Shown here: positions 24,960-32,791 of the stretch, in pieces | How the letters are laid out: each line of letters begins with the position of its first letter | Position numbering within the stretch: position 1 is the stretch's first letter | DNA from: CAZFOB01 sp964520325 | Lineage (GTDB): Bacteria; Actinomycetota; JAICYB01 | Assembly (NCBI GenBank): GCA_964520325.1 | Contig: CAZFOB010000015.1 | Span: 18,648 to 82,647, forward strand | Length of the DNA stretch: 64,000 nucleotides | Reading direction: 5' to 3' | Made by a program: the position numbers and the translations under genes | The notes under the pieces: generated by a model | Database searches by the model: none | What the model was told of the DNA's origin: nothing | What the model saw: only the letters and a program-made list of their open reading frames with translations

Positions 24960-25073
24960 GGGCCCCTTTTCGTCGTCGGCAACCAGGCACGCGCGGACCC
25001 AAACCTGGTCCTCGCGGAAAAGCGGCCCCGCCTAGCTAAAACCGCAGGTCAGAGGCCGTTTTCATGTATAAGA

Positions 25074-25082
25074 AGTATACCA
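25074..25082 (-). promoter_or_regulatory. Predicted extended -10 promoter of gyrB-gyrA
   Basis: Minus strand TGG then TATACT (25079-25074), an extended -10; no good -35 is seen. The leader of about 110 nt up to the gyrB ATG would allow supercoil-sensitive control. The rest of the gap 24960-25110 shows nothing else. Confidence 0.5.
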
Positions 25083-25110
25083 CGAACCACCGACGGAACA
25101 GTGACCGAAA

Positions 25111-25455
25111 TCACGCTTCGCCGGGACGCTTTCGGCGCTCACGCTGCACCTGGATCTGGGTCACGGTTTCGGGGCCGAGTTGCGAGTTCAGGCGCTCGAT
25201 CACCGCCGCGGAAAGGTAGGTGAGCTCGGTCGCCCACGCATCAGAGCTGACGCTCACTTCGAGCACCTTGCCCCGGAGCCTGCGCACCTGCGCGTGTACG
25301 GCCACCTGCTCGCCGACGACGTCCCGCCACACCTTGCGGAGCTGGGCTTCGGTCCAAACGCCCTCCCCGCCCAAGCTCTCGATCGTAGGCTTCAGGATGT
25401 CGCCGAGCCTCACAGGCCATCCGCCGCGCACTCCGGGACCGTGCTGGCCGCTCAC
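25111..25455 (-). CDS. dciA: DciA-like helicase-loader (DUF721)
   Basis: 114 aa, GTG start overlapping the recF stop (GTGA). The pattern VWTEAQLRKVWRDVVGEQVAVHAQ then LRGKVLEVSVSSDAWATELTYLSAAVIERLN is the DUF721/DciA KH-like domain. DciA helps load the replicative helicase DnaB in bacteria lacking DnaC/DnaI. A DciA gene between recF and gyrB is standard for Actinomycetota. Confidence 0.9.
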   Translation of the reverse strand: MSGQHGPGVRGGWPVRLGDILKPTIESLGGEGVWTEAQLRKVWRDVVGEQVAVHAQVRRLRGKVLEVSVSSDAWATELTYLSAAVIERLNSQLGPETVTQIQVQRERRKRPGEA

Positions 25456-26522
25456 GCGCTTCCACCCGCCTCACAGAGCACTCCCTCGGCAACCCGCCAC
25501 ACACTTTCGACCTTCGCGGCTGCCGGGACCGCGTCGGCGTCCGTGGTGGTGACGACCGTCTGGACCCCCGCCGTCGTCTCGAAGACTCGCCGGCGACGCT
25601 CGGGGTCGAGCTCGGAAAGCACGTCGTCCAGCAACAGGACGGCTTCAGGAAGCAGCCGGAGCTCCGCGAAGCGGAACGCCAGGGTTGCCGAACGCTGTTC
25701 TCCGCGCGAGGCGTACCAGCGCGCTTGGCGGCCGTTCATCAGGACCTCGAGGTCGTCGCGGTGGGGGCCGATCGTCGTCCGTCCTCGTTCAAGGTCTTTG
25801 GCGAGCGAGCCGGTGTAGACGCGTGAGAAGTGCTCAACGAGATCCTCGCCGGAGAGTCCACCCGCTCCCGAGGTGTCCTGATAGATCAGTCCGAGGCTTC
25901 CCTTTTCCGCAAGCTCGACGTAGAGCTCGGCCGCAGCAGGCTGGAGCTTTTCGGCAACATCACGACGCGATTCGAGAACCTGCGCCGCCGATGCAGCGAG
26001 CGGTTGTCCGTAGAGCTCAGCCTGCATCTGTAGCCCGTCGCGAAGAGCTGCGTTTCGCTGCTTCAATGCACGCTCGAACTCCTGGCGGATCGCTCGGTAA
26101 CGCGGACGCAGCTGCACCAGTAGATCATCGAGGGCCCGGCGTCGAAGGGCCGGTTCTCCGCGGATCAGATCCAGGTCCTCGGGGGTGAAGAGCACCGACC
26201 GGAAGCGTCCGAGGAAGTCCTTGGCCTGGGCGGGCGATGTCCCGATGCGAAGCACCGTTCGGGCATTGCGGATCCGGATCTCGAGATCGGCGCCGTCGGT
26301 GGTCTCGAGTTTCGCACCCCCTTCCTCGGCTCCCTCGCGGACGACGACCTTCATGCTCGATGCCCGAGGAGACGAGAGCGTCGAGAACATGCCGGCGGCC
26401 TCGAGGAGAGACGACTTGCCCGAACCGTTGTCCCCGACGACCAGGGTGGTGCCCGGTGCCGGACGAAACTCGGCCGATCCGTAATTGCGAAGGTCCTGCA
26501 AACGAAGGACCCCCACCCGCAT
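25452..26522 (-). CDS. recF: DNA replication and repair protein RecF
   Basis: 356 aa SMC-like ATPase: LRLQDLRNYGSAEF, Walker A GDNGSGKSS near 30, signature region GPHRDDLEVLMNGRQARWYASRGEQRSATLAFRF (read here in pieces GPHRDDLEV and SRGEQRS), Walker B VLLLDDVLSELD. RecF loads RecA at gaps through RecOR. It overlaps dciA and follows dnaN by about 90 bp. Confidence 0.97.
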   Translation of the reverse strand: MRVGVLRLQDLRNYGSAEFRPAPGTTLVVGDNGSGKSSLLEAAGMFSTLSSPRASSMKVVVREGAEEGGAKLETTDGADLEIRIRNARTVLRIGTSPAQAKDFLGRFRSVLFTPEDLDLIRGEPALRRRALDDLLVQLRPRYRAIRQEFERALKQRNAALRDGLQMQAELYGQPLAASAAQVLESRRDVAEKLQPAAAELYVELAEKGSLGLIYQDTSGAGGLSGEDLVEHFSRVYTGSLAKDLERGRTTIGPHRDDLEVLMNGRQARWYASRGEQRSATLAFRFAELRLLPEAVLLLDDVLSELDPERRRRVFETTAGVQTVVTTTDADAVPAAAKVESVWRVAEGVLCEAGGSA

Positions 26523-26538
26523 ACCGACCGACCCCTTT

Positions 26539-26596
26539 TTCGCTTGCTCCGCGCTTCGCGGTTGGCCTCATTTATTCGCTTGCTCCGCGCTTCGCG
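26539..26596. repeat. Direct repeat in the dnaN-recF gap
   Basis: A 22-bp unit (TTCGCTTGCTCCGCGCTTCG plus CG) occurs at 26539-26560 and again at 26575-26596, 36 bp apart. Both copies are outside genes. Confidence 0.85.
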
Positions 26597-26609
26597 CTTC
26601 GCAGTCGTC

Positions 26610-27695
26610 CTAGCTCACACGGATGGGCATCAGCAGGTACTGGAAGTCGAGATCACCGGGCGCGTGGATCAACGCTGGACGCTGGCCGTCGGTGAAGTCG
26701 ATGTGCACCTCCTCCGATTCAGCTGCGGTCACACCGGCCTCGAGGTAAGCCGGATTGAACGCCGCTCGCATCTCCTCGCCGGTATAGCTGCCCTCGACGT
26801 CACCGTCGCCCTCGCCGAGACCCTGCGCATGGCACGTCACCCGGATCGCATCCTCGGAAAGCTCGAGAAAGACAGGGGTTGCGTCTTGCGCGAGCACCGC
26901 CACTCGTTTCACCACCTCGACGAGCTCGCTCTTCTTCACCGTGAGCTTGTTCGGCTGGTTCTCGGGGAGCAGTTGGCGGTAGGCGGGGAACTCACCCTCG
27001 ATCAAACGGCTCTGGACGACGACCTCGCCGAGGTGGAAGTTCACTTGGGCCGAAGCGATCTCGATCTTGACCTCATCGACTCCGCCCGCGAGCCTCGCCA
27101 CTTCGACCACGGCCCGAGCCGGCACCAACACTCGGATGTCGCCGATCCCGGGAACCTGCAGAGCGCGCACCGCGAGCCGGTACGAGTCGGTAGCAACGAC
27201 CCTGAGAGTGTCACCCTCGGCTTCGAAGAGAACCCCGGTGAGAACCGGACGGGTCTCGTCTCGTGAAGCTGCCGTGGCGACCTGACCGAGGGCACCGGCG
27301 AGCTCTTTGCCGCCGATGGTGATGGTCTTGGTGTCGGACGCTGCTTCGACACGGGGGAAATCTTCCGGCGCAAGCGAACGGATCTGGTACTTGGTACGTC
27401 CACCTGAGACGTGAACCGATCCGTTCTCGGTGACGAGTTGGACGTCTTCAGACCCGAGACCCCGGACGATCTCGGCGAGCAGCCGGGCGGGAAGGAGGAT
27501 CTTTCCTGCTTCACCGGTCAAAGAAAGACGAACGCGAGTCGTGAGCTCGAGGTCGGTGGTCGTGAGCGTGACGTCGGTATCAGAGAGCTCGATGAGCACA
27601 CCGGACAATGCCGGTATCCCCGCCCGGGCACCGACGCTTCGAAGGACCGTTTGCAGTCCTCGAGAGAGCTCTTCACGCGAACATACGAGCTTCAT
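26610..27695 (-). CDS. dnaN: DNA polymerase III beta sliding clamp
   Basis: 361 aa beginning MKLVCSREELSRGLQTVLRSV, with the three repeated clamp domains and the C-terminal PIRVS end (usual LMPVR/IRL). Motifs LPARLLAEIVRGL and the YRQLLPEN segment are typical. It forms the ring clamp for the replicative polymerase. It lies downstream of dnaA across the putative oriC. Confidence 0.97.
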   Translation of the reverse strand: MKLVCSREELSRGLQTVLRSVGARAGIPALSGVLIELSDTDVTLTTTDLELTTRVRLSLTGEAGKILLPARLLAEIVRGLGSEDVQLVTENGSVHVSGGRTKYQIRSLAPEDFPRVEAASDTKTITIGGKELAGALGQVATAASRDETRPVLTGVLFEAEGDTLRVVATDSYRLAVRALQVPGIGDIRVLVPARAVVEVARLAGGVDEVKIEIASAQVNFHLGEVVVQSRLIEGEFPAYRQLLPENQPNKLTVKKSELVEVVKRVAVLAQDATPVFLELSEDAIRVTCHAQGLGEGDGDVEGSYTGEEMRAAFNPAYLEAGVTAAESEEVHIDFTDGQRPALIHAPGDLDFQYLLMPIRVS

Positions 27696-27936
27696 GTGCC
27701 CTCCAACCTTGGCCCTGGCCTTGGCCCTTGTCCACAGGTAGTACTTACTGTTTTAGATCTATTAGAAGTCTCGTCGTAGTAATAAGGGCTGTGCATTCTG
27801 TGGGTAACCCCCGCCTTTGCCTGGTCAGCCCGGCTCTTGCGGGTGGGGACAGTATCGGGACCACCACCGACAATCTGTGGACGTGTGTGGATAGAGGATC
27901 GTGCGTCAACGTGTCGTCCACAGGTGACGAACACGG
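27696..27936. other. oriC: Putative oriC between dnaA and dnaN
   Basis: 241 bp without a gene. It holds one perfect DnaA box TTGTCCACA (27728-27736), weaker ones such as TCGTCCACA near 27913 and TGTGGATAG near 27888 (reverse), and an AT-rich stretch at about 27738-27790 that could unwind (contains TTTTAGATCTATTAGAAG). Position between dnaA and dnaN is the classical actinobacterial location. Strand polarity of genes also switches nearby, just beyond dnaA. Confidence 0.75.
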
Positions 27937-29292
27937 CTAATTGCTGCCGGTACGCTTGCGGACGCGCGTCGTCAGGTCCTGAAGCTGGTGATAGACCTGA
28001 CGCTTCTCGGACAACAGCCCGACGATCTTCTGGCATGCGTGAAGGACCGTCGTGTGGTCGCGGCCACCGAAGATCTCCCCGACCTTGGGCAACGACAGGT
28101 CCGTGAGATCTCGCATCAGGTACATGGCGATCTGACGGGCCTGGACGATCGGACGCGAGCGATTCTGGGACCGAAGTTCGTCGACGGTGACGCCGAAGTA
28201 GGCGGCGGTCTCGGTCAGGATCGTGTCGGTGCGCACCGGCTCGGCCGACGAGGTCGGGAACAGGTGCTGGAGAACCTCCTCGGCCAGATCGAGCGTCGCG
28301 GTGGTCTGATTCAAGGACGCATACGCGATCACCCGGATCAGCGCACCCTCGAGCTCGCGGATGTTCGACTCCACCCGGGAGGCGATGTAGCTCATGACGT
28401 CCTCGGCGACCGTGAGGTTGTCGATCTGCGCTTTCTTGCGAAGGATCGCGATGCGTGTCTCGAGATCGGGAGGCTGGATGTCGGTGATCAGCCCCCACTC
28501 GAATCGAGACCGCAGACGATCCTCGAGCGTCGCGATCTTCTTTGGCGGACGATCGGAAGACAGCACGATCTGGCGGTTGGCGTTGTGGAGCGCGTTGAAG
28601 GTGTGGAAGAACTCCTCCTGGGTTCGCTCCTTGTCCTCGATGAACTGGATGTCATCGACGAGCAGCACGTCGCAATCGCGGTAGCGCCGCTGGAAGTCTT
28701 GCGTACGTCCGTTCTGGATGGCGTTGATGAAATCGTTGGTGAACGTCTCCGAACTCACGTACTTCACGCGTAGGTGCGGGTAGAGATCGCGGCTGTGCTT
28801 GCCGATGGCGTGGAGGAGGTGGGTCTTGCCGAGCCCGGCCTCGCCGTAGATGAACAGCGGATTGTACGCGCTGGCCGGGGCCTCGGCCACCGCCATCGCC
28901 GCCGCGTGCGCGAAGCGGTTGGAGGCCCCGATCACGAAGGTGTCAAAGTTGTACCGGGGATTCAGCGTCGCGGGGTCCTCCGTCGCCGGACGCTGCGGAG
29001 CGATCGGGATCGGTAACGGGACCGGTCCGGATCCGTGGGAGGATCCGGTCAGGATCTCGACCCGCAGATCCCGTCCGCTGGCTCGACGGAGCGCATCGGC
29101 GAGCAGGTTGGAGTACCGGTGCTCGAGCCACTCCTTTGCGAAGGAGTTGGGTGCACGAAGGGTGATCGCCTCGTCGGTGAGCGTCAGCGGCTCGGTCTCT
29201 TCGAACCAGGCTTTCGAGGCCGGGGTTGAAAGCCGAGCCTGCACATCAGCCACACATGCACTCCACAACTCGCGGACGTCTGTCGTGTCCAA
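27937..29292 (-). CDS. dnaA: Chromosomal replication initiator DnaA
   Basis: About 451 aa. Domain I WSACVADVQARLSTPASKAWF, AAA+ domain with NPRYNFDTFVIGASNRFAHA, Walker A GEAGLGKTH (about 150-158), VLLVDDIQFIEDKERTQEEFFHTFN, and domain IV ending VGEIFGGRDHTTVLHA, the DnaA-box recognition helix-turn-helix. I start at TTG 29292, 6 nt after GAGG, because the longer frame (GTG 29352) begins inside a cluster of DnaA boxes; TTG 29304 is also possible. Confidence 0.95.
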   Translation of the reverse strand: MDTTDVRELWSACVADVQARLSTPASKAWFEETEPLTLTDEAITLRAPNSFAKEWLEHRYSNLLADALRRASGRDLRVEILTGSSHGSGPVPLPIPIAPQRPATEDPATLNPRYNFDTFVIGASNRFAHAAAMAVAEAPASAYNPLFIYGEAGLGKTHLLHAIGKHSRDLYPHLRVKYVSSETFTNDFINAIQNGRTQDFQRRYRDCDVLLVDDIQFIEDKERTQEEFFHTFNALHNANRQIVLSSDRPPKKIATLEDRLRSRFEWGLITDIQPPDLETRIAILRKKAQIDNLTVAEDVMSYIASRVESNIRELEGALIRVIAYASLNQTTATLDLAEEVLQHLFPTSSAEPVRTDTILTETAAYFGVTVDELRSQNRSRPIVQARQIAMYLMRDLTDLSLPKVGEIFGGRDHTTVLHACQKIVGLLSEKRQVYHQLQDLTTRVRKRTGSN

Positions 29293-29332
29293 AGATGTCC
29301 TCAAATGCTGTCCCCCCAGCGTGTTCGCCGCA

Positions 29333-29364
29333 TTGTCCACAGCTCTGTCCACAGCTGTGGAAAC
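29333..29364. promoter_or_regulatory. DnaA-box cluster upstream of dnaA
   Basis: TTGTCCACA (29333-29341), CTGTCCACA (29345-29353) and, on the other strand, GTTTCCACA (29364-29356). The first two are 12 bp apart. Suited to autoregulation of dnaA or to being part of the origin. Confidence 0.75.
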
Positions 29365-29379
29365 TGTCCCAGAAACACA

Positions 29380-29405
29380 AATCGCGGCCCCCGGGGGCCG
29401 CGATT
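29380..29405. repeat. 26-bp perfect GC-rich palindrome between dnaA and rpmH
   Basis: Arms AATCGCGGCCCCC and GGGGGCCGCGATT meet without a spacer. It lies between the DnaA boxes and the rpmH promoter, in the divergent region, so it is not placed as a terminator for an upstream gene on either strand. Function unknown. Confidence 0.8.
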
Positions 29406-29459
29406 ACACTGTGACGCGTGGGTTACTATCGTCTCGTCGTAGTGCAAAGTCAATGCCGG

Positions 29460-29488
29460 TTGACCAGCACGTTTGCGGTGGGTAGCCT
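29460..29488 (+). promoter_or_regulatory. Predicted promoter of rpmH-rnpA-yidD-yidC
   Basis: TTGACC (29460-29465), 17-nt spacer, TAGCCT (29483-29488). It leaves a leader of about 90 nt before the rpmH ATG. Confidence 0.5.
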
Positions 29489-29584
29489 GCTCGGAGTAAG
29501 CATGCGGGTCGCCCCGACAGGCGCTGAGTTCCCCGCAGGGCGTCGAGCCCCGCGCATGGGCTGCGGAAAAGGAAAAGGTCTTGC

Positions 29585-29719
29585 ATGAAGCGCACGTTCC
29601 AGCCACACAATCGACGACGCCAGCGTAAACACGGGTTCCGCAAGCGCATGCGAACGCCCGGCGGACGCGCGATCCTTCGCCGTCGCCGCGCCAAGGGCCG
29701 CAATCGCCTCGCGGTCTAG
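29585..29719 (+). CDS. rpmH: 50S ribosomal protein L34
   Basis: 44 aa, MKRTFQPHNRRRQRKHGFRK, then RMRTPGGRAILRRRRAKGRN and RLAV. This is the invariant L34 pattern, with its usual very high Arg content. An AGG lies about 8 nt before the ATG. The expected start of the rightward rpmH-rnpA-yidD-yidC-jag operon. Confidence 0.98.
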   Translation: MKRTFQPHNRRRQRKHGFRKRMRTPGGRAILRRRRAKGRNRLAV

Positions 29720-29731
29720 TTCGGACGTCGG

Positions 29732-29752
29732 TTTTCCACAGGTTTTTCCACA
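29732..29752. promoter_or_regulatory. Pair of DnaA-box-like sites between rpmH and rnpA
   Basis: TTTTCCACA twice (29732-29740 and 29744-29752), again with a 12-bp period as in the cluster upstream of dnaA. Confidence 0.6.
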
Positions 29753-29829
29753 CCTGTTCCTATCCGTTGCGCTCCTTGGCGCGGCCCTTGGTGCGGCCCC
29801 GCTCGTCATCCTCATCGGGACGCCCAACG

Positions 29830-30168
29830 ATGCGTAAAGAGAATCGCCTCAGGGCACGAAGCGACTTCGACCGCGCCCGGCGGGACGGCGGCAGGGTCAC
29901 CCTCCCGGAGTTCGTCCTGTACCATTGCGCGCGGGAAGAGCGACAGGTTCCTCGCGTCGGGTTTTCTGTGGGCCGCCGGATCGGCGGCGCAGTCGTGCGA
30001 AATCGGACCCGCAGGCAGTTACGTGAGGCGATCCGTCCGCTTGTCCCACGCCTTGTGGCGTGCGACGTCGTCGTCGTGGCCCGTTCTCCGGCCGTTTCGG
30101 CCGGCGTCGCGGACCTCGAGCGGTCGCTGCACGACGCAGCGGCGCGAGCCGGACTGCTTCAGACATAG
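29830..30168 (+). CDS. rnpA: Ribonuclease P protein component
   Basis: 112 aa from ATG 29830 (MRKENRLRARSDF). The frame begins 21 codons earlier but family members start here. The RNR motif is in VGRRIGGAVVRNRTRRQLRE, the RNA-contacting helix. With the RNase P RNA it matures tRNA 5' ends. Confidence 0.95.
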   Translation: MRKENRLRARSDFDRARRDGGRVTLPEFVLYHCAREERQVPRVGFSVGRRIGGAVVRNRTRRQLREAIRPLVPRLVACDVVVVARSPAVSAGVADLERSLHDAAARAGLLQT

Positions 30169-30221
30169 CGCCGGCAGGCGAGACCTGCCGGCCCCCGAAC
30201 AGAAGGCAAGGCACCTCTGCG

Positions 30222-30500
30222 ATGGACCATCTACTTCGGACAGGCGCTCGCGTGCTGGTGGCCCCCATAAGGCTGTACCAACGGATCATCTCGCCGATCC
30301 TTCGGCCGCGGTGCCGGTTCTACCCCTCGTGTTCGGAGTACTCGGCCCAGGCGATCGTCGCCCATGGGCCGATCCGCGGGGTCTACCTCGGGGTCCGGCG
30401 CATCCTGCGCTGCCACCCGTGGAACCCTGGCGGGATCGACGAGGTTCCCCTTGTGTTCGCCTGGAGGCGGACACCCGCACAGATCGGTGAGACCGCATGA
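30222..30500 (+). CDS. yidD: Membrane-protein insertion efficiency factor YidD
   Basis: 92 aa from ATG 30222. Conserved IRLYQRIISPILRPRCRFYP, SCSEYSAQAI, and ILRCHPWNPGGIDEVP with the three Cys typical of YidD. It aids insertion by YidC. Its stop overlaps the yidC start (ATGA), so the two are translationally coupled. Confidence 0.96.
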   Translation: MDHLLRTGARVLVAPIRLYQRIISPILRPRCRFYPSCSEYSAQAIVAHGPIRGVYLGVRRILRCHPWNPGGIDEVPLVFAWRRTPAQIGETA

Positions 30501-31396
30501 TCTTCTGGCACCAGTTCGTCAACGTCTTCAAGGGCGCCGTCACAACGCTCGCCGACTTCTACGCTTTCCTCGGCGGCCATCGCTGGGCCGCCGCGATCAT
30601 CACGCTGACACTCATCGTCAGGACGCTGCTGCTGCCGCTCGCCATCAAGCAGATCCGATCGATGCGCGATACGCAGCGCTTGCAACCTGAGGTCGCGCGC
30701 CTGCGTCAGAAGTTCCGTGCAGACCGGCAGAAGCAGATGCAGGAGATCCAAGCGCTCTACCAGCGCGAGGGCATCAATCCGATGGCATCGTGTCTGCCGA
30801 TGATCGCTCAGATGCCGGTGTTCATCGGGATGTATCAAGCGATCAACAAGCTCGGGCCGACGGTCGGCGAGATGCCCTTCCTCGGCCTCGGCAATCTCGC
30901 GGTCGCCGCCAATAAGAGCGTCGCCGGCTGGTCACTGATCGTGTTGATGACGCTTGCGCAGCTCTTCACGACCATGCAGCTCAACCCGGGACAGACCGAT
31001 TCCCAGAGACGGCTGCAGCTGATCATGCCGTTGATGTTCGTGTTCATGTTCATGAACTTCCCGGCAGCGCTGGTGCTGTACTGGGCCACGCAGGCGCTGT
31101 ATCAGCTCGTGCAGCAGATCATCATGACGCGCGATATGCGCAGGGACGCCGGGGGGTGGAAGGCCTTGCTTCCCTGGAGCCCCAAGCCCGATCCGAAGAC
31201 GGTCGCCAGACAGGCCAAGCATGCCGCGCGCGAGGCCGTCAAAGAGACGAAACCCCAGGTCAGAACCCCCGCAGCCGCTCTAGCGGGAGCCGCCGATGCG
31301 TCCGGTTCGCGAGCGTTCGATCCGCTCGCTGCTCGTCGCACCATCGACGAGAAACGCGCGCGCAGGCGTCGCAACAAGAAGAAGCGGAAGAGATAG
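30497..31396 (+). CDS. yidC: Membrane protein insertase YidC/Oxa1
   Basis: 299 aa, Gram-positive type without the large periplasmic domain. FLGGHRWAAAIITLTLIVRTLL opens TM1 (its Arg48-equivalent is present in VRTLLLP), followed by a charged cytosolic hairpin (RQKFRADRQKQMQEIQALY), then LPMIAQMPVFIGMYQAI and later helices with LIMPLMFVFMFMNFPAALVL. The C-terminus is strongly basic (RARRRRNKKKRKR), which helps ribosome binding. Confidence 0.96.
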   Translation: MIFWHQFVNVFKGAVTTLADFYAFLGGHRWAAAIITLTLIVRTLLLPLAIKQIRSMRDTQRLQPEVARLRQKFRADRQKQMQEIQALYQREGINPMASCLPMIAQMPVFIGMYQAINKLGPTVGEMPFLGLGNLAVAANKSVAGWSLIVLMTLAQLFTTMQLNPGQTDSQRRLQLIMPLMFVFMFMNFPAALVLYWATQALYQLVQQIIMTRDMRRDAGGWKALLPWSPKPDPKTVARQAKHAAREAVKETKPQVRTPAAALAGAADASGSRAFDPLAARRTIDEKRARRRRNKKKRKR

Positions 31397-31405
31397 GACG
31401 TCCTC

Positions 31406-32218
31406 ATGCCCTGGATCACGAGAGAAGGCCGCACGGTTGAAGAGGCGCAGGACGCCGCGATCGCCGAAGCAGGAGCCGCCGCATCAGATCTCGATATCGA
31501 GATCGTCAACGAGGGCGCGAAGGGACTGTTTGGACTCGGTGGAGAGCCGGCTGTGGTCCGTGTACGCCGCAAGGACGAAGCGACCGACTACCGTTCCGCC
31601 TTCCAGTCCGATGTCACACCAGCCCGGGATGAAGGCACTTCGTACTCCCCACCAGTGCAAGTCGCGACCGACGACGTCTACACGCACACGGAAGCGTTCA
31701 CCGAGGAAGGTGCCGAGGAGGATGGCGAAGAGGCGGGCGGAGAGAAGCGTCCGCTCTCCGAGCGCCATGAGGAAGCCGCGCAACTCGGCGTCGAGATCGT
31801 GCGCGGAATCCTCGAGCGCATGAAGCTCGAAGGTGAGATCAGCACGCGCATCGCCGGAGGCACTGTGTACATAGAGATCTCCGGTGAAGAGATGGGGATC
31901 CTGATCGGACGCACCGGTACGACGCTTGAGGCGCTGCAAGAGCTCGTCCGCGCGGCGATCCAGCGCCGGCTGAAGACTCGCCAGGCCGTCGTGGTCGATG
32001 TCGAGTCGTACTGGGAGCGTCGCCGGAAGCCGCAGCAGCGACGCGAAGGTGGCAACGAACGTCGCGGCGGCGGCGGGGCCGGTGGTGGGGGCCGCCGGCG
32101 CGGTGGACGTCGTGGTGGCAACGGTGGTGGGGGCCGCCGGCGCGGTAGTGACGACCCGAACCGGGTTGAGGACGCAGCGCTGCCGGCAACTGCCGCAGAG
32201 CCCGACGGCAACCGGTAA
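31406..32218 (+). CDS. jag: Jag/KhpB RNA-binding protein with an RGG tail replacing R3H
   Basis: 270 aa. Jag-N domain at 1-50 (ITREGRTVEEAQDAAIAEAG, LFGLGGEPAV). A long acidic linker 90-125 leads to a KH-like domain 125-195 with GRTG at 168-171 (GxxG loop). The chain then reads VVVDVESYWERRRKPQQRR where an R3H domain should follow, but continues as a Gly/Arg-rich segment (212-247) and a short acidic end. Neither of the other two frames encodes R3H there. KhpB/Jag proteins bind RNA with KhpA and influence cell division. Part of the tail is a 24-bp duplication. Confidence 0.9.
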   Translation: MPWITREGRTVEEAQDAAIAEAGAAASDLDIEIVNEGAKGLFGLGGEPAVVRVRRKDEATDYRSAFQSDVTPARDEGTSYSPPVQVATDDVYTHTEAFTEEGAEEDGEEAGGEKRPLSERHEEAAQLGVEIVRGILERMKLEGEISTRIAGGTVYIEISGEEMGILIGRTGTTLEALQELVRAAIQRRLKTRQAVVVDVESYWERRRKPQQRREGGNERRGGGGAGGGGRRRGGRRGGNGGGGRRRGSDDPNRVEDAALPATAAEPDGNR

Positions 32219-32278
32219 GTCGTAGGACCCGATCGTTCGGCTTTCGCCGCGTGGCCGGGCACGCGAGCTCTCATGCCC

Positions 32279-32295
32279 CTACCCCGTTGGGGTAG
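32279..32295 (+). terminator. Weak terminator-like hairpin after jag
   Basis: CTACCCC-GTT-GGGGTAG (7-bp stem), 60 bp after the jag stop, without a T-tract. The remaining gap to 32405 shows nothing I can name. Confidence 0.3.
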
Positions 32296-32405
32296 CCCGT
32301 CCGGGTAGATGGTTCCCAGGCAGTGACGTGACGACCTAGGCGTGTCGAACCCACCTCGGCAGGGTGGCCACTTCCAAGACTTCGTCGGGCCTCGGAGGCG
32401 GAAAG

Positions 32406-32756
32406 TCATTCGGACCCTTCTCGATGGCGGAGTGCTACGGCGTACGACTCGCGCATGCGGTCGTAACGCTCGTACGCGTGTCCGTCTATCTCGGGTGTGA
32501 GGCGCTGTTCGAGGAAGGGGATCAGCCTTCGCAGCGCTGGTCCGCGGACCAGCCACTGGAAGTACGATCGACCCGAATGGTTATACGGGCCGTAGAGTCG
32601 CGATCCAGGGACCATCTCGCACAGGCGGTGAAAGAGCGCCTCATGGCGAGTGTGCATCCGCACCGTGATGGATGGTTGCCGGCCGTCGCCGCCGAAGCTC
32701 CCCTCTCCGACCAGGACGCCGATCAGCAGGCCCGCTTCGAATTCCGTCGTTGTAAG
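32406..32756 (-). CDS. Free-standing LAGLIDADG-like protein, start codon unresolved
   Basis: Reverse-strand frame between jag and rsmG. The segment AGLLIGVLVGEGSFGGDGRQ matches a LAGLIDADG first motif (LIGVLVGEGSF), followed by VRMHTRHEALFHRLCE and YGPYNHSGRSYFQWLVRGPA, a single-motif homing-endonuclease layout. The first ordinary start codon (GTG 32663) lies downstream of that motif; upstream the frame is closed by TGA at 32759-32757. A GTG one base out of register (32760) adjoins GGAGGGGG, so either a non-standard start or a one-base frameshift is involved. About 116 codons are open. Confidence 0.6.
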   Translation of the reverse strand, partial: LTTTEFEAGLLIGVLVGEGSFGGDGRQPSITVRMHTRHEALFHRLCEMVPGSRLYGPYNHSGRSYFQWLVRGPALRRLIPFLEQRLTPEIDGHAYERYDRMRESYAVALRHREGSE

Positions 32757-32791
32757 TCACCCCCTCCCGTCTGCGGATGTTGTTACACCGT

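Noticed and set aside
29293..29352. Longer dnaA frame starting at GTG 29352
   Set aside because: It begins inside the DnaA-box cluster, adds residues without family similarity and has no ribosome site; TTG 29292 does.
32219..32405. A second RNA gene after jag suggested by the hairpin CTACCCC-GTT-GGGGTAG
   Set aside because: A single short stem with no conserved surroundings; treated as a weak terminator.
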